This document shows positions 1 to 9,414 of a stretch of DNA of 64,000 bases, piece after piece. The DNA comes from Kiritimatiellia bacterium. GTDB lineage: Bacteria > Verrucomicrobiota > Kiritimatiellia > JAFGHX01. Position 1 is the first letter of the stretch; each line of letters begins with the position of its first letter. Below the pieces are notes generated by a model. The model did no database searches. It saw only the letters and a program-made list of their open reading frames with translations, and was not told the DNA's origin. The position numbers were made by a program, and so were the translations under genes. The DNA is taken from contig JAFGHX010000379.1 in NCBI GenBank assembly GCA_016929905.1, positions 1-64,000 on the forward strand, given 5' to 3'.

Positions 1-145
1 GATCGTAGTATCCAACTGTAAGGTTTTCGCGTGCCGATGGTGGCTGATAAGCTTGTATAGAAGGAATTTTCGCGTGTGGCGGCCGGGCGACTTGTCCCTG
101 ACAATCTTACAGTTGCATACGTCGATCGTCGTATCCAACTGTAAG
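1..145. repeat. Near-perfect 40-bp palindrome plus an upstream half copy
   Basis: Positions 106-145 read as an almost perfect palindrome centred on CGATCG at 123-128; each arm carries CTTACAGTTG at its outer end and only two positions are mismatched. Positions 1-23 match the right-hand arm, so the window begins inside a second copy. The RNA would fold into a 20-bp hairpin. A GC-rich hairpin follows at about 150-182, and a 16-bp direct repeat occurs at 211-226 and 228-243. No gene is supported here. Confidence 0.75.
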
Positions 146-243
146 GGGTGTCGCGCCGCGCTTCGGGTGCGGCGGCGCGCGGCAGGAGTCCAAACGCGAG
201 TACCGGGGTGCGGCGGGCAACGCGACACGGCGGGCAACGCGAC

Positions 244-273
244 TTGAATTGACTGTTGGTTTTGTGCGACACT
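244..273 (+). promoter_or_regulatory. Possible promoter placing the transcript start at the first TMTC-like gene's ATG
   Basis: TTGAAT at 244-249 and GACACT at 268-273 are 18 bp apart. GACACT is the same -10-like hexamer found before rsmD and coaD. It ends 9 nt before the ATG at 283, so the mRNA would be nearly leaderless, which fits the absence of a Shine-Dalgarno sequence there. The match is weak on its own. Confidence 0.3.
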
Positions 274-282
274 CGCGGCGTC

Positions 283-2403
283 ATGGGCGCAGAAACAAAG
301 AGGTGGCGCGGCCGGCTGGCTGGGGTGATACTGGTTGGCCTTACCCTGGCCGTGTTCTGGCCCGCGACGGGGCATGACTTCATCAACTGGGACGACAATC
401 TGAATGTCTATGAGAACCCGCGTTTTCTTCCCGTCACCTGGGCCGGCGTTGTTCAATTCTGGCGCGAAGCTTACTACAGCCTGTATATCCCGTTAACCTA
501 CACGGCTTGGGCCGTGCAGGCCAAGCTTGCCGCCCTGCCGCCGGGAACGGTTTCCCGCACGCCGTTCAACCCGCGCGTGTTTCACACGACGAATCTGCTG
601 CTGCATGTCGTGAACGTCTTGCTGGTCTTCTCCATTCTGCGCACGGTTGCGGGGTTGCGCGCGTCACGGCAGGCGCCGCAACGTGAAGCGAAAGCCACTC
701 GCTCACGTTTCGTTCAGCAATCGGCGCCCGGCACTCGGCCGTTCTGGAGTGCTGCCGGAGGCGCACTGCTGTTCGCGTTGCACCCGCTTCAGGTGGAGCC
801 GGTGTCTTGGGTCACGGGTTTGAAGGATGTGCTTTCCGGCACGCTGATGCTGGCGGCGATCCGGCTGTATCTGGGTTTTCTGGCGCGGGCGGTCCGAGCG
901 TTGCCGGACGACCGTGGGGGGGCCGGGGGCGAGGGGGAACGGGGTTGGGTCCGCGCGGTACCGGCATTCGCCTTACCGGCGACTGTTGCGTTCGTCATGG
1001 CGCTGGCGGCCAAGCCAACGGCCGTTGCCACGCCGCTCATCGCGGCCGTGCTGAGCGGCTACGTCCTGTACGAGGCCGGCAAGGGCATTGCGCGCCGCGG
1101 CTGGGTGCCGGCTGCCGTGTGCGTTACGGTCTGGCTGCTCCTTGCAGGCCTTTGGGCTGGGCTGACCGTCAGGCTTCAGCCCGCCTCCGCAAGCGGGGTC
1201 CGGGTCGACCTTGCCGCGCGTCCGCTGGTGGCGGCCGATGCGCTTGCGTTCTACGTGGGGAGACTACTGGCCCCGATTCGGCTCGCGCCGGACTATGGGC
1301 GCACGCCGGCCTCCGTGGCGGGTACGTCCCGCGCGTACCTGAGCCTCTTGTTCGTGTGCGGAGTTGGCGTGCTGCTCTGGCTCGGCCGCCGCCGTTACCC
1401 GTTTGCCTGGTTGGCGGCCGGTGTGTGGGTGGCCGGGCTTCTGCCCGTGCTCGGACTGGTTCCCTTCGCGTTTCAGCTCTACTCGACGGTGGCCGACCGC
1501 TACATGTACGTCGCCATGCTGGGGCCGGCCCTTGCCGTCGCCGGGTTGCTGAGCCGGGCGCGCGTGCAGCGCGGGTGGGGGCTGGCGGCAAGGGTGGCGG
1601 CCATCCTGTGCCTGGGCGGTTTGGGCGTTGCGGCCGGCCGCCAGGTTCGCGTCTGGCGCGACGGCCCTTCGCTTTTCGAACACGCGCTCGCGGTGAACCC
1701 GGACAGCTGGGTGTTGAACAACAATTATGGGCTCGTCCTTGCGGCGGCGGGGCGGACCGACGAAGCCATTGCGCGTTATCGCAAGTCGTTGCAGGTCTAT
1801 CCCCGCTACGAGTATGCGCACAACAATCTGGGGCTGTGCCTGGCAGACAAGGGCCAACTTGACAAGGCGATGGCGCACTACCGCCAAGCGGTAGCGATCA
1901 ATCCCGCCTACGCGGACGCGCACAACAACCTGGGGCTGGCGCTGGCAGGCCTGGGCCGGCCGGCCGAGGCCGTGCGCGAGTATCGCGAGGCGCTGCGGAT
2001 CAAGCCCACCTTCATCGACGCGCGGAACAATCTGGGCGTGGCCCTGGTGGCGCAAGGGCGCCCGGAGGACGCCATTCGGGAGTACCGCGCGGTACTGAGG
2101 CAGGCTCCCTCCGTGGTCGCGACCCACGTCAACCTCGGCGTCGCGCTTGCGGACACCGGCCGCACTGAGGAGGCGGCGGCCAGTTATTCGGCCGCGATTC
2201 GACTGTTTCCGGACTCATTCGAGGCGCATTTCAATCTGGGCAATCTGCTGGCACGCCAGACACGCTACGCGGAGGCGATACCCCATTTCTCCGCCGCGGC
2301 GCGGGTCCGGCCGGATTCCGAGCCTGCGAGGCGGAATCTGGCGCTAGCGCGTGAACGGCTGAGCGGGGCGGGGGAGCCTGCGGCACGAAGAAAGCCGAAC
2401 TGA
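283..2403 (+). CDS. TMTC-like membrane glycosyltransferase with TPR tail (class A)
   Basis: Predicted 706-aa protein. The first ~460 residues form multiple hydrophobic segments of GT-C type; the rest is about seven TPR units with the NNLGxxLxxxGR pattern. Visible motifs are a WDD pair near residues 36-38 after the first membrane segment, HPLQVEPVSWVTG near 167, and STVADRYMY near 402-409. These correspond to conserved regions of eukaryotic TMTC O-mannosyltransferases (GT105), so transfer of a sugar from a lipid carrier to exported protein is the best guess; donor and acceptor are unknown. The ATG at 283 is preferred to TTG 256 because TTG lies inside the likely promoter. First of four tandem paralogues. 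A hairpin-like insertion at about 679-712 encodes part of a variable loop. Confidence 0.75.
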   Translation: MGAETKRWRGRLAGVILVGLTLAVFWPATGHDFINWDDNLNVYENPRFLPVTWAGVVQFWREAYYSLYIPLTYTAWAVQAKLAALPPGTVSRTPFNPRVFHTTNLLLHVVNVLLVFSILRTVAGLRASRQAPQREAKATRSRFVQQSAPGTRPFWSAAGGALLFALHPLQVEPVSWVTGLKDVLSGTLMLAAIRLYLGFLARAVRALPDDRGGAGGEGERGWVRAVPAFALPATVAFVMALAAKPTAVATPLIAAVLSGYVLYEAGKGIARRGWVPAAVCVTVWLLLAGLWAGLTVRLQPASASGVRVDLAARPLVAADALAFYVGRLLAPIRLAPDYGRTPASVAGTSRAYLSLLFVCGVGVLLWLGRRRYPFAWLAAGVWVAGLLPVLGLVPFAFQLYSTVADRYMYVAMLGPALAVAGLLSRARVQRGWGLAARVAAILCLGGLGVAAGRQVRVWRDGPSLFEHALAVNPDSWVLNNNYGLVLAAAGRTDEAIARYRKSLQVYPRYEYAHNNLGLCLADKGQLDKAMAHYRQAVAINPAYADAHNNLGLALAGLGRPAEAVREYREALRIKPTFIDARNNLGVALVAQGRPEDAIREYRAVLRQAPSVVATHVNLGVALADTGRTEEAAASYSAAIRLFPDSFEAHFNLGNLLARQTRYAEAIPHFSAAARVRPDSEPARRNLALARERLSGAGEPAARRKPN

Positions 2404-2468
2404 GCGCGAACGCCGCGCGGGGCGGGCGGCGGGTGCCGGTGCACCCGGGCCGGTTTGCGCCGACCGGC

Positions 2469-4844
2469 ATGGATGTGGGCATGGAATCGAGCGAGACAAC
2501 CGACGGGCCGCGTTTCCGGCGGCGGATCGCCATGACGGTGCTGGCGGCGCTGACGCTCGCGGTCTTTGCGCCGAGCCTGCGTTACGGGTTCATCAACTAC
2601 GACGATTCCATGTTGGTGAAGGAGAACCCGCTCATTCGCGAGTTGGGCCCGCGCGCCATTGCCAGGATGTTTTCGCGCTGGTCCGAGACCAGCTACTACC
2701 CGGTCCGGTTGCTCTCGTTTGCCGTTGACTACGCGTTTTGGGGCTTGAAGGCCGCAGGCTATCATATCACGAATGTGCTTCTGCACATCGCCAATGCGCT
2801 CCTGCTCTTCGCGCTGATGCTCCGAATGGGGACGGGTGAGGAGAGTGGCGAGTCCGGTTCCGAGCCGGAGAGGGCCCGGCCCGGCGGCCGGGTGGCGGGG
2901 CGCAAGGGCGGCGGGGGGAAGACGCCGTCGCGTCGCGGGTCGGAGCCGGCGGCCGGGTTGCTGGCGTGGGGCTGGCTGCCCGCCTTTCTCGGCGCCGTCT
3001 TTTTTGCGGTGCATCCGCTTGTGGTGGAGCCGGTGGCCTGGATCGGGGGGCGCGAAGAGGTGCTGATGCTCTTCTTCGGTCTGCTGTGTCTGCACGCGCA
3101 CGCGGGTGCGGGCGGCGCGCGATGGTGGTCCGCCGGCCGGCGCGTGGTGGCAGGTGTGTGTTGCGTAGCCGCGACGTTCAGCAACGTGCTGGGCGCGACG
3201 CTGCCGATGATTGTCTCCGCCTACGAATGGGCGTTCAGGCGGGCGGCGAACGCCGCGCCCCGGCAGGTTCTGGCGCGGATCCTGCGCGCGACCTGGTACT
3301 ACTGGCTGGCCGGCATGGTTGCCGTGGCGCTGAAGGTCAAAGGGAACAGCCTGCCGCACGCGCAGGATTACGGCAGCCCGGAACTGGGCGTCATCGGGCG
3401 GGTCATGCTGGTGCTGAGCAACTACTGGCTGAACGTGCGCAATGTCGTCTGGCCGCACAACCTGGTGCTGGCCTACCCGAATCAGGTGCCCGACGAGCCG
3501 ATCGAGTATGCGGGGGTCCTGGTGGGCGCGTGCCTGGCGGCCGGGACGGTCTGGGGGCTGTGGGTTCTGCTGCGCCGCCGCCGGGCCTGGTTCGGCCTGG
3601 CGTGGTTTGTGCTGGCGCTCGGCCCGAGCGCGCAGGTGGTCCCCCACCACGTCTTTCGCGCGGATCGGTTCCTGTACCTGCCGCTGGCCGGCGCGGCGCA
3701 ACTGGCCGCCTGGGCGCTCGGCCGCACCGGCCAGCGGCAGGCTGCGCGGCGCCTGGTCGTCTCGGCCGCCGCGCTCTACCTGGCCGCCCTTGGCATTCGC
3801 AGCCTGATCCAGGAGCGATACTGGCGCGACAGCGTGAGCGTGTTTTCGCGGTCGGCCGATGTCTACCCTCTGAACTGGATTGCGCAGAACAACCTGGCTG
3901 TGGCGCTCGCCGAAGGCGGAAACACGGACGGGGCGTACGAACAGATATCGAAGGCGCTGCGCGTATCGCCGGATTACGCCGAGGGCCACAACAACCTGGG
4001 CAATGTGTTGATGCGCCAGGGCAAGTACGACGAAGCCGTCAAGGAATACAGCGAAGCCCTGCGGATCCGGCCCGGTCACGCGGACGCGCACTTCAACATT
4101 GCGAATGTCTATGCGAAGACAGGCGACTCGAAGCAGGCGCTGTTCCATTACAAGGAAGCGCTGCGCCTGAATCCGAAAGACGCCGAGGCCCACCTGAAGC
4201 TGGGCGCGCTGCTGGACCAGATGCGCGTGCTGCGTGAGGCGGAGTTCCACTACGGCGAAGCCGCGCGGCTCGCGCCGAACGACATCAAGGCCCGGCTCGC
4301 GTTGGGGGATCTGTACGCCGACACCGGGCGGGTCGCCGAGGCGGCCGAAGCGTATCGCGCGGCGCAGCGGGCGGCCTCGCAGTCGGCCGAGCCGCCCAAC
4401 TCGCTGGGCATTCTCGCGCTGCGACTGGGCCGGACGGAGGAGGCGCTGCAGCATTTTTCCCGGTCGCTGCAGCTCAATCCGGCCTATTCCGATGCGCACA
4501 ACAATCTTGGAATAGCCTTTGCGCGGCAGGACCGGTTCCCGGAGGCCGAAGCCCACTACCGGCAGGCTCTGCGGGATTCGCCGGGCTTCGCGCAGGCGCA
4601 TTACAATCTCGGCAACGTCCTGGTGCTGCAGGGCAGGGTGGACGAGGCCATCCGAGAGTATTCGGAGGCGTTGCGGCTTCGGCCGGACGAAGCGCGGGTC
4701 CATGCCAAGCTCGGTGTCACCCTGGCCGGCCGGGGCGAGACCGGGTCCGCGCGGGCGCACCTGTCCGAGGCCCTGAAGCTGGATCCTGAATACGAGGAAG
4801 CGCGTTCTCTGCTGAATGAGCTGCGCGGGGCCGGCGATCCGTAA
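2469..4844 (+). CDS. TMTC-like membrane glycosyltransferase with TPR tail (class B)
   Basis: Predicted 791-aa protein, the longest of the six paralogues here. Class B hallmarks are an NYDD motif near residues 43-46, ENPLIRELGPR, SYYPVRLLSFAVDY, HPLVVEPVAWIGGREE near 182, and RADRFLYLP near 397-405. About nine TPR units follow the membrane part. A Gly/Arg/Ser-rich stretch of roughly 45 residues, apparently without structure, sits in a loop near residues 130-170. The start is uncertain: GTG 2433, ATG 2469 and ATG 2481 are all in frame and none has a strong ribosome site; 2469 leaves a short charged N-terminus before the first membrane segment. It lies 65 bp downstream of the class A gene and is probably co-transcribed. 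Enzymatic role is inferred from the family only. Confidence 0.75.
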   Translation: MDVGMESSETTDGPRFRRRIAMTVLAALTLAVFAPSLRYGFINYDDSMLVKENPLIRELGPRAIARMFSRWSETSYYPVRLLSFAVDYAFWGLKAAGYHITNVLLHIANALLLFALMLRMGTGEESGESGSEPERARPGGRVAGRKGGGGKTPSRRGSEPAAGLLAWGWLPAFLGAVFFAVHPLVVEPVAWIGGREEVLMLFFGLLCLHAHAGAGGARWWSAGRRVVAGVCCVAATFSNVLGATLPMIVSAYEWAFRRAANAAPRQVLARILRATWYYWLAGMVAVALKVKGNSLPHAQDYGSPELGVIGRVMLVLSNYWLNVRNVVWPHNLVLAYPNQVPDEPIEYAGVLVGACLAAGTVWGLWVLLRRRRAWFGLAWFVLALGPSAQVVPHHVFRADRFLYLPLAGAAQLAAWALGRTGQRQAARRLVVSAAALYLAALGIRSLIQERYWRDSVSVFSRSADVYPLNWIAQNNLAVALAEGGNTDGAYEQISKALRVSPDYAEGHNNLGNVLMRQGKYDEAVKEYSEALRIRPGHADAHFNIANVYAKTGDSKQALFHYKEALRLNPKDAEAHLKLGALLDQMRVLREAEFHYGEAARLAPNDIKARLALGDLYADTGRVAEAAEAYRAAQRAASQSAEPPNSLGILALRLGRTEEALQHFSRSLQLNPAYSDAHNNLGIAFARQDRFPEAEAHYRQALRDSPGFAQAHYNLGNVLVLQGRVDEAIREYSEALRLRPDEARVHAKLGVTLAGRGETGSARAHLSEALKLDPEYEEARSLLNELRGAGDP

Positions 4845-4910
4845 TGGGAGTCGAAGGCGGGTTCCGTTGCGCGCCGGGGCGCCGGGCGGGGACTCGCCTC
4901 TCTTCATGGC

Positions 4911-7055
4911 ATGATGAGCATGACACGACAGAGCAAATGGCAATGCGCGGCCGCGGCGGCGCTTGCGGCGGGAACGCTGCTGCTGTTCGGCCCGGTTGTC
5001 CGGTACGGGTTCGTCAATTATGACGACGACTACCACATTCTGGAGAACCCGCTGATTCGGAGTCTCGGCCCGCGGAACCTCGTGCGCATGTTCACGCAGC
5101 GTTCCGTGACGAGTTACTACCCGGTCCGTGCGCTTTCCTGGGCCATTGATTTCCGGTTCTGGGGTGCGGACCCGCGCGGGTATCATCTGACGAATGTCCT
5201 GTTGCACACGGCGAATGTCCTGCTCGTGTTTCTGCTGTGCGGCCGCCTGCTTGCGGTGAGCAGGCAGGGAGCGGGCGGCGCTGCCGGGCGCGAGCGTCGG
5301 GACGCAGGGGCGGCCGGCAGCGGCGCGGGGGGGGGCGGCGGGAAGCGCAGGCAGGGGCGCCGCGCTGCCCGCGCGCGCCGGCGCGAGGCGGGCAAGGATG
5401 GGAGGCGGCCGCGGCGTGAACCGACCGATGCCGCGCGTGGCCCTGAGCCGCCGGGCCAATGGGGCCCAGGCTGGGACATCGTGGCGGCATGCCTGGCGGC
5501 GGCGCTGTTCGCCCTGCATCCGGTGGTTGTCGAGCCGGTCGCGTGGATTTCCGGGCGCGAAGAGTTGTTGATGACGGGCTTCGTTCTGCTGGGTATCCTT
5601 GTGCACAGCGGCCGGTCGGCGCGCGCGAAAAGCGGCGCTGCGCGACCGTCGGGCCCGACCGTTGTGTTCGGGTTGCTGGCGGCCTTGAGCAGCGTGCTGG
5701 GTGTGGTCTTTCCGGCCCTGATCACGGCATACGTTCTGTGTTTCGGGGCGGCGGCCGCGGGCGGCTGGCGCGAGCGCGCGCGTGCGGCGCTCGGCCGCAC
5801 GTGGTTGCTGTGGCTCGTGGCCGCGGCGGTGATCGTGATCAAGATCCACACCGACAGGTTGCCCGACCCGCAAGGGGATGTGAAGAAGGGCATGGCGCTG
5901 TCGATCGGCGGCCGGGCGCTCACGGTCTTGAATCTGTACCGTCTGAACGTGGGGACGGTGCTCGCCCCGCACGGTCTGGCGGCCCCGTACCCGAACACCG
6001 TGCCGGGCGGGCTGGCCGAGTGGGGGGTCTGGGTGGGCCTGGTGCTGGCCGCCGCCACGGTCTTTGCGGCCTGCGCCAGGCGGACGAGCCCGCTGATTCG
6101 GTTCGGGCTGTGGTGGTTCGGCGTCGCGCTGGCGCCCAGTTCGCAGGTGATTCCGCACCACATCTTCAGGGGTGACCGGTTCCTGTACCTGCCGTTGGCC
6201 GGCCTGGCGGCCGGGGTATGCCTGGGCCTGCTGTCGCTGCGGGACGAGCGCCGATACCGGGCGGCCGGGGCCGGCCTGCTCTGCGCGGCGCTTGTGCCGC
6301 TGATCGTCGTGAGTGCGCGGCAGGTCGGCGTGTGGCGTGACGCCAAGACGCTGTTCTCGCACACGCTCACGGTGTATCCCCGCAACGCGATGGCGCACAA
6401 CAATCTGGCCATCGCGCTGACGGGCGAGGGGCGCCTTGAAGAGGCTGTGCGGCATTACCGGGCCGCACTGGCGGAGATACCGGACTACGCCGACGCCCAT
6501 TACAATCTCGCGAACGTGCTTGGCGATCTGGGCCGGGTCGAGGCGGCCATTCATCATTACTCGCGCAACATCGCGATCAGGCCGTACGACGCTGAAGGGC
6601 ACAACAACCTGGGCGTCACCTACTCGAGCCTGGGCCGCTACGACGAGGCGATCCAGCACTACCGCGCGGCGGTCCGGGCCAGGCCGTCCATGGTGGAGGC
6701 GCAAAACAACCTGGGTGTGGATTTGGCGCGGCGCGGCCGATACACGGAGGCGGTGGAACATTACCGCAAAGCGATCGCGTACAAGCCGGACTTCGTCGAC
6801 GCGCACAACAATCTCGGCGTTTCCCTGTTTGAACTCGGGCGGGTGGCGGAGGCGATCGCGCAGTATTCGGTTGCCGTGCAGCTGAACCCGCGGTATGCCG
6901 AGGCCCACTCCAATCTGGGAATTGCGTTCATGAAGCAGGGCCGCTACGCCGCCGCCGCGGCGGCCTTCTCCGCCTGCCGGCAACTGGTGCCGGGCAATGA
7001 GCAGGTGGAGAAGTTGCTGCGGGAGGCGGAAGGGAGATTGGCGATTGACGATTGA
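4911..7055 (+). CDS. TMTC-like membrane glycosyltransferase with TPR tail (class B)
   Basis: Predicted 714-aa protein of class B. It has NYDDD near residues 36-40, ENPLIRSLGPRNLVRMF, SYYPVRALSWAIDF, HPVVVEPVAWISGREE and GDRFLYLPLAG, then about six TPR units. A loop of about 65 residues, extremely rich in Arg, Gly and Ala, lies near residues 115-185, the same place as the low-complexity loop of the preceding gene. The last few residues (LAIDD) and the stop codon are encoded by a heptameric tandem repeat that continues downstream, so the C-terminus appears to have been rewritten by repeat expansion. Three ATGs (4911, 4914, 4920) are possible starts. Confidence 0.75.
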   Translation: MMSMTRQSKWQCAAAAALAAGTLLLFGPVVRYGFVNYDDDYHILENPLIRSLGPRNLVRMFTQRSVTSYYPVRALSWAIDFRFWGADPRGYHLTNVLLHTANVLLVFLLCGRLLAVSRQGAGGAAGRERRDAGAAGSGAGGGGGKRRQGRRAARARRREAGKDGRRPRREPTDAARGPEPPGQWGPGWDIVAACLAAALFALHPVVVEPVAWISGREELLMTGFVLLGILVHSGRSARAKSGAARPSGPTVVFGLLAALSSVLGVVFPALITAYVLCFGAAAAGGWRERARAALGRTWLLWLVAAAVIVIKIHTDRLPDPQGDVKKGMALSIGGRALTVLNLYRLNVGTVLAPHGLAAPYPNTVPGGLAEWGVWVGLVLAAATVFAACARRTSPLIRFGLWWFGVALAPSSQVIPHHIFRGDRFLYLPLAGLAAGVCLGLLSLRDERRYRAAGAGLLCAALVPLIVVSARQVGVWRDAKTLFSHTLTVYPRNAMAHNNLAIALTGEGRLEEAVRHYRAALAEIPDYADAHYNLANVLGDLGRVEAAIHHYSRNIAIRPYDAEGHNNLGVTYSSLGRYDEAIQHYRAAVRARPSMVEAQNNLGVDLARRGRYTEAVEHYRKAIAYKPDFVDAHNNLGVSLFELGRVAEAIAQYSVAVQLNPRYAEAHSNLGIAFMKQGRYAAAAAAFSACRQLVPGNEQVEKLLREAEGRLAIDD

Positions 7056-7080
7056 CGATTGGAGATTGCGGATTGGGGAT
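7036..7080 (+). repeat. 7-bp tandem repeat (GATTGAC type) across a gene end
   Basis: Six or so consecutive 7-bp units vary around GATTGAC, GATTGGA and GATTGCG. The array supplies the final codons and the TGA at 7053-7055 of the upstream gene. Units of the same length but different sequence occur at many other places in this window. Confidence 0.7.
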
Positions 7081-7115
7081 CGCGAGCGATTGTCGGCGGT
7101 TGGAGATGAGGACGG

Positions 7116-9401
7116 ATGTGGAGCAGACTTACCGCTATCGCCGTGCTGGTCGCGGCGTGCGTTGTCGTGTTCGGGCCGGTGCTCGGCCATGAGTTCGTGA
7201 ACTGGGACGACAACGTCAACATCTACGAGAATCCGTATCTGAGCCCGGTGAGCGGGGCCCAGGTTGCCCGGTTCTGGCGGGGCGCGTATGCGGGCCTGTA
7301 CATCCCGTTGACGTACACGGTGTGGGCGTTGGTGGCGGCGGCGCAGGGCGCGGGGCACGGCGCGCGGCTGAGCGCAGGTCCGTTTCACGCGGTGAATCTG
7401 CTGCTGCACGTGCTGAGTGCGCTCACGGTCTTCGCGTTGCTGGCCAGGCTGCTGAGTGCTGGCCGGCTTGAAGACACGGACGTGCGTGGGAGCGGCACGG
7501 CGGGGCGCGCAAGCCGCGTGCCGAGCGGCCCGGAGCGGGGCGGAGGCAAGCAGCGGCCGGGCCGCCGTCGTCGCGAGCCGGTCGCGGCGGTTCAGCCGGG
7601 GGTGCGCACGGCGGCGCTGGCAGGCGCGTTGGTGTTCGCGCTGCACCCGGTTCAGGTCGAGGCCGTGGCGTGGGTCACCGGCACGAAGGATGTGCTTTCG
7701 GGCCTGCTCTCGCTGGTGGCCGTCTGGCAGTTCATTCGGCTCATGACGATTGATGACCGGCGCGGACAGTTGCAGGCGGCGTCGTTGGCGACAGCGGCAT
7801 TCGCGATGGCGCTGCTGGCGAAACCGGCCGCCGTCGCCGTTCCGCTCATGGCCGGGGCGCTTGCCGGTCTCGTCATGGGGCGAACAACGGGGTGCCCCGA
7901 GCCCGGACGGCGCGGCGCCGTCCGCGCCGGCGACCGGGGCGCGTCCGCCTCCGAAGGCGGCCACCGGGCGGGCCGGATTTCGCGGTTCTTGCGCCGAGCG
8001 GTCATGAACCGTCAACCATCAACCGTTCCGCTGACCGTTCTCCTCGTGTGGTTGGCGCTGGCGGGCGTATGGATGGCGGTCACGCTGAAGGTCCAGCCGC
8101 CGGGCGAGGTGGAGGCGCCGGCGGCGCTGTGGGCGCGGCCGGCGGTGGCGCTGGATGCGCTGGCCTTCTATCTGGGAAAGCTCGTTGTGCCGTTCCGGCT
8201 GGGCCCGGACTACGGGCGGACGCCGGCCTACGTATTGGGCCGGGCATGGGGCGGGCTGGGCAGCCTGGTCCCATGCGGGCTGGCGGGCGTGCTCGTCGTG
8301 TGGTGCCGGCGCGCGCGGGGGCGCGAGAACGCGCAAGCGGCGCGTTGGACGGCGGCCGCCGCCGCGGTGTTCGCGCTGGGGCTTGTTCCCGTGTTGGGCC
8401 TCGTCCCGTTTGCCTTTCAGTCCTTCTCCACCGTGTCGGACCGCTATCTCTACCTCGCGATGCTGGGCCCGGCCATAGGGGGCGGGTTGCTGGCGGCGCG
8501 GTGGTCGACGGGCGGCGCCCGCGTGGCGCTGGGCGCGGTTCTGGTCGCCTGCGGCGTACGCAGCGGTCTGCAGCTGCGGCACTGGCGCGACACGCAGACG
8601 CTGTTCCGGCACGCGATCGCGGTGAACCCGCGCAGCCACAAGATGTTCATCAACATGGGCAACGAGTTGCGGCATCAGGGGCGCACGCGTGCGGCGCTGG
8701 CCCATTTCTCGGAAGCGGCGCGCGTGAACCCTGCGTTCGCGGAGGCCTACAACAACATGGGGATTGTCTGGGCGGATGCGGGTGACTTGGACAAGGCGGT
8801 GGCGCAATACAGCAAGGCGCTGTCGCTCAGGCCCGGGTACGCCGAGGCGCACGACAACCTGGGCATCGCGCTCGGGCGCCGTGGCGAACTGACGCAGGCC
8901 ATGCGCCACTTCTCCGAGGCGATCCGCATCAACCCGTCTTTCGCGGAGGCGTATCACAACCTGGGCGTCGCCGCGATGAACGCGGGCGATTCGGAGCTGG
9001 CGGTTGCCGCCTACCGTCACGCGCTCGCCCTGCGCCCGGCCTACGCGGAGGTGCACTACAATCTCGCGAACGTGCTCGCCGGGACGGGCGCGACGGCGGA
9101 AGCCGTGCGGCATTATTCCGAGGCCATCCGCGCCAAGCCGGACTACGCCGCGGCGCACGGCAACCTGGCTGCGGTTTACGACGAACACGGGCAGGTGGCC
9201 GCCGCGCTGGCCCACTACTCGCGCGCGATTGCCGTCGATCCCGGGTACGTGGAGGCGCACTACAACATGGGGCTCCGTTTTCAGGAAGCCGGCATGACGG
9301 ATCAGGCCCGGTCGTGTTTCGAGCAGGCGCTCCGGCTCCGCCCGGACTTCGCGCCGGCGCGCCGGGCGCTGGCGGAACTGCAAGCCGCCCAGCGTCGGTG
9401 A
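7116..9401 (+). CDS. TMTC-like membrane glycosyltransferase with TPR tail (class A)
   Basis: Predicted 761-aa protein of class A, most like the 283-2403 and 34661-36790 genes. It carries NWDDNVNIYENPYL near residues 28-41, HPVQVEAVAWVTGTKDVLSG, PFAFQSFSTVSDRYLYLAML and seven TPR units. The start ATG follows a GAG-rich ribosome site (GGAGATGAGGACGG). Two loops are inflated: one Arg/Gly-rich near residues 115-160, and one near 255-305 that is built from a GC hairpin (7904-7924) and a short heptameric repeat at about 8005-8026. Both insertions keep the frame open. It closes the first TMTC cluster. Confidence 0.75.
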   Translation: MWSRLTAIAVLVAACVVVFGPVLGHEFVNWDDNVNIYENPYLSPVSGAQVARFWRGAYAGLYIPLTYTVWALVAAAQGAGHGARLSAGPFHAVNLLLHVLSALTVFALLARLLSAGRLEDTDVRGSGTAGRASRVPSGPERGGGKQRPGRRRREPVAAVQPGVRTAALAGALVFALHPVQVEAVAWVTGTKDVLSGLLSLVAVWQFIRLMTIDDRRGQLQAASLATAAFAMALLAKPAAVAVPLMAGALAGLVMGRTTGCPEPGRRGAVRAGDRGASASEGGHRAGRISRFLRRAVMNRQPSTVPLTVLLVWLALAGVWMAVTLKVQPPGEVEAPAALWARPAVALDALAFYLGKLVVPFRLGPDYGRTPAYVLGRAWGGLGSLVPCGLAGVLVVWCRRARGRENAQAARWTAAAAAVFALGLVPVLGLVPFAFQSFSTVSDRYLYLAMLGPAIGGGLLAARWSTGGARVALGAVLVACGVRSGLQLRHWRDTQTLFRHAIAVNPRSHKMFINMGNELRHQGRTRAALAHFSEAARVNPAFAEAYNNMGIVWADAGDLDKAVAQYSKALSLRPGYAEAHDNLGIALGRRGELTQAMRHFSEAIRINPSFAEAYHNLGVAAMNAGDSELAVAAYRHALALRPAYAEVHYNLANVLAGTGATAEAVRHYSEAIRAKPDYAAAHGNLAAVYDEHGQVAAALAHYSRAIAVDPGYVEAHYNMGLRFQEAGMTDQARSCFEQALRLRPDFAPARRALAELQAAQRR
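7904..7924 (+). repeat. GC-rich 10-bp-stem hairpin inside coding sequence
   Basis: CGGACGGCGC and its reverse complement are separated by a single base. Positions 8005-8026 just downstream hold 7-bp units (ATGAACC, GTCAACC, ATCAACC). Both lie in a loop of the TMTC-like protein that is absent from its closest relatives, so they look like repeat insertions tolerated in frame. Confidence 0.6.
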
Positions 9402-9414
9402 CAGCCATGCGTGG

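Noticed and set aside
2265..8015. A 1916-codon open frame on the minus strand opposite the TMTC-like cluster
   Set aside because: It is a by-product of high GC and of biased third positions in the plus-strand genes; its translation is rich in Arg, Pro and His and lacks domain structure, whereas the plus strand has clear motifs and TPRs.
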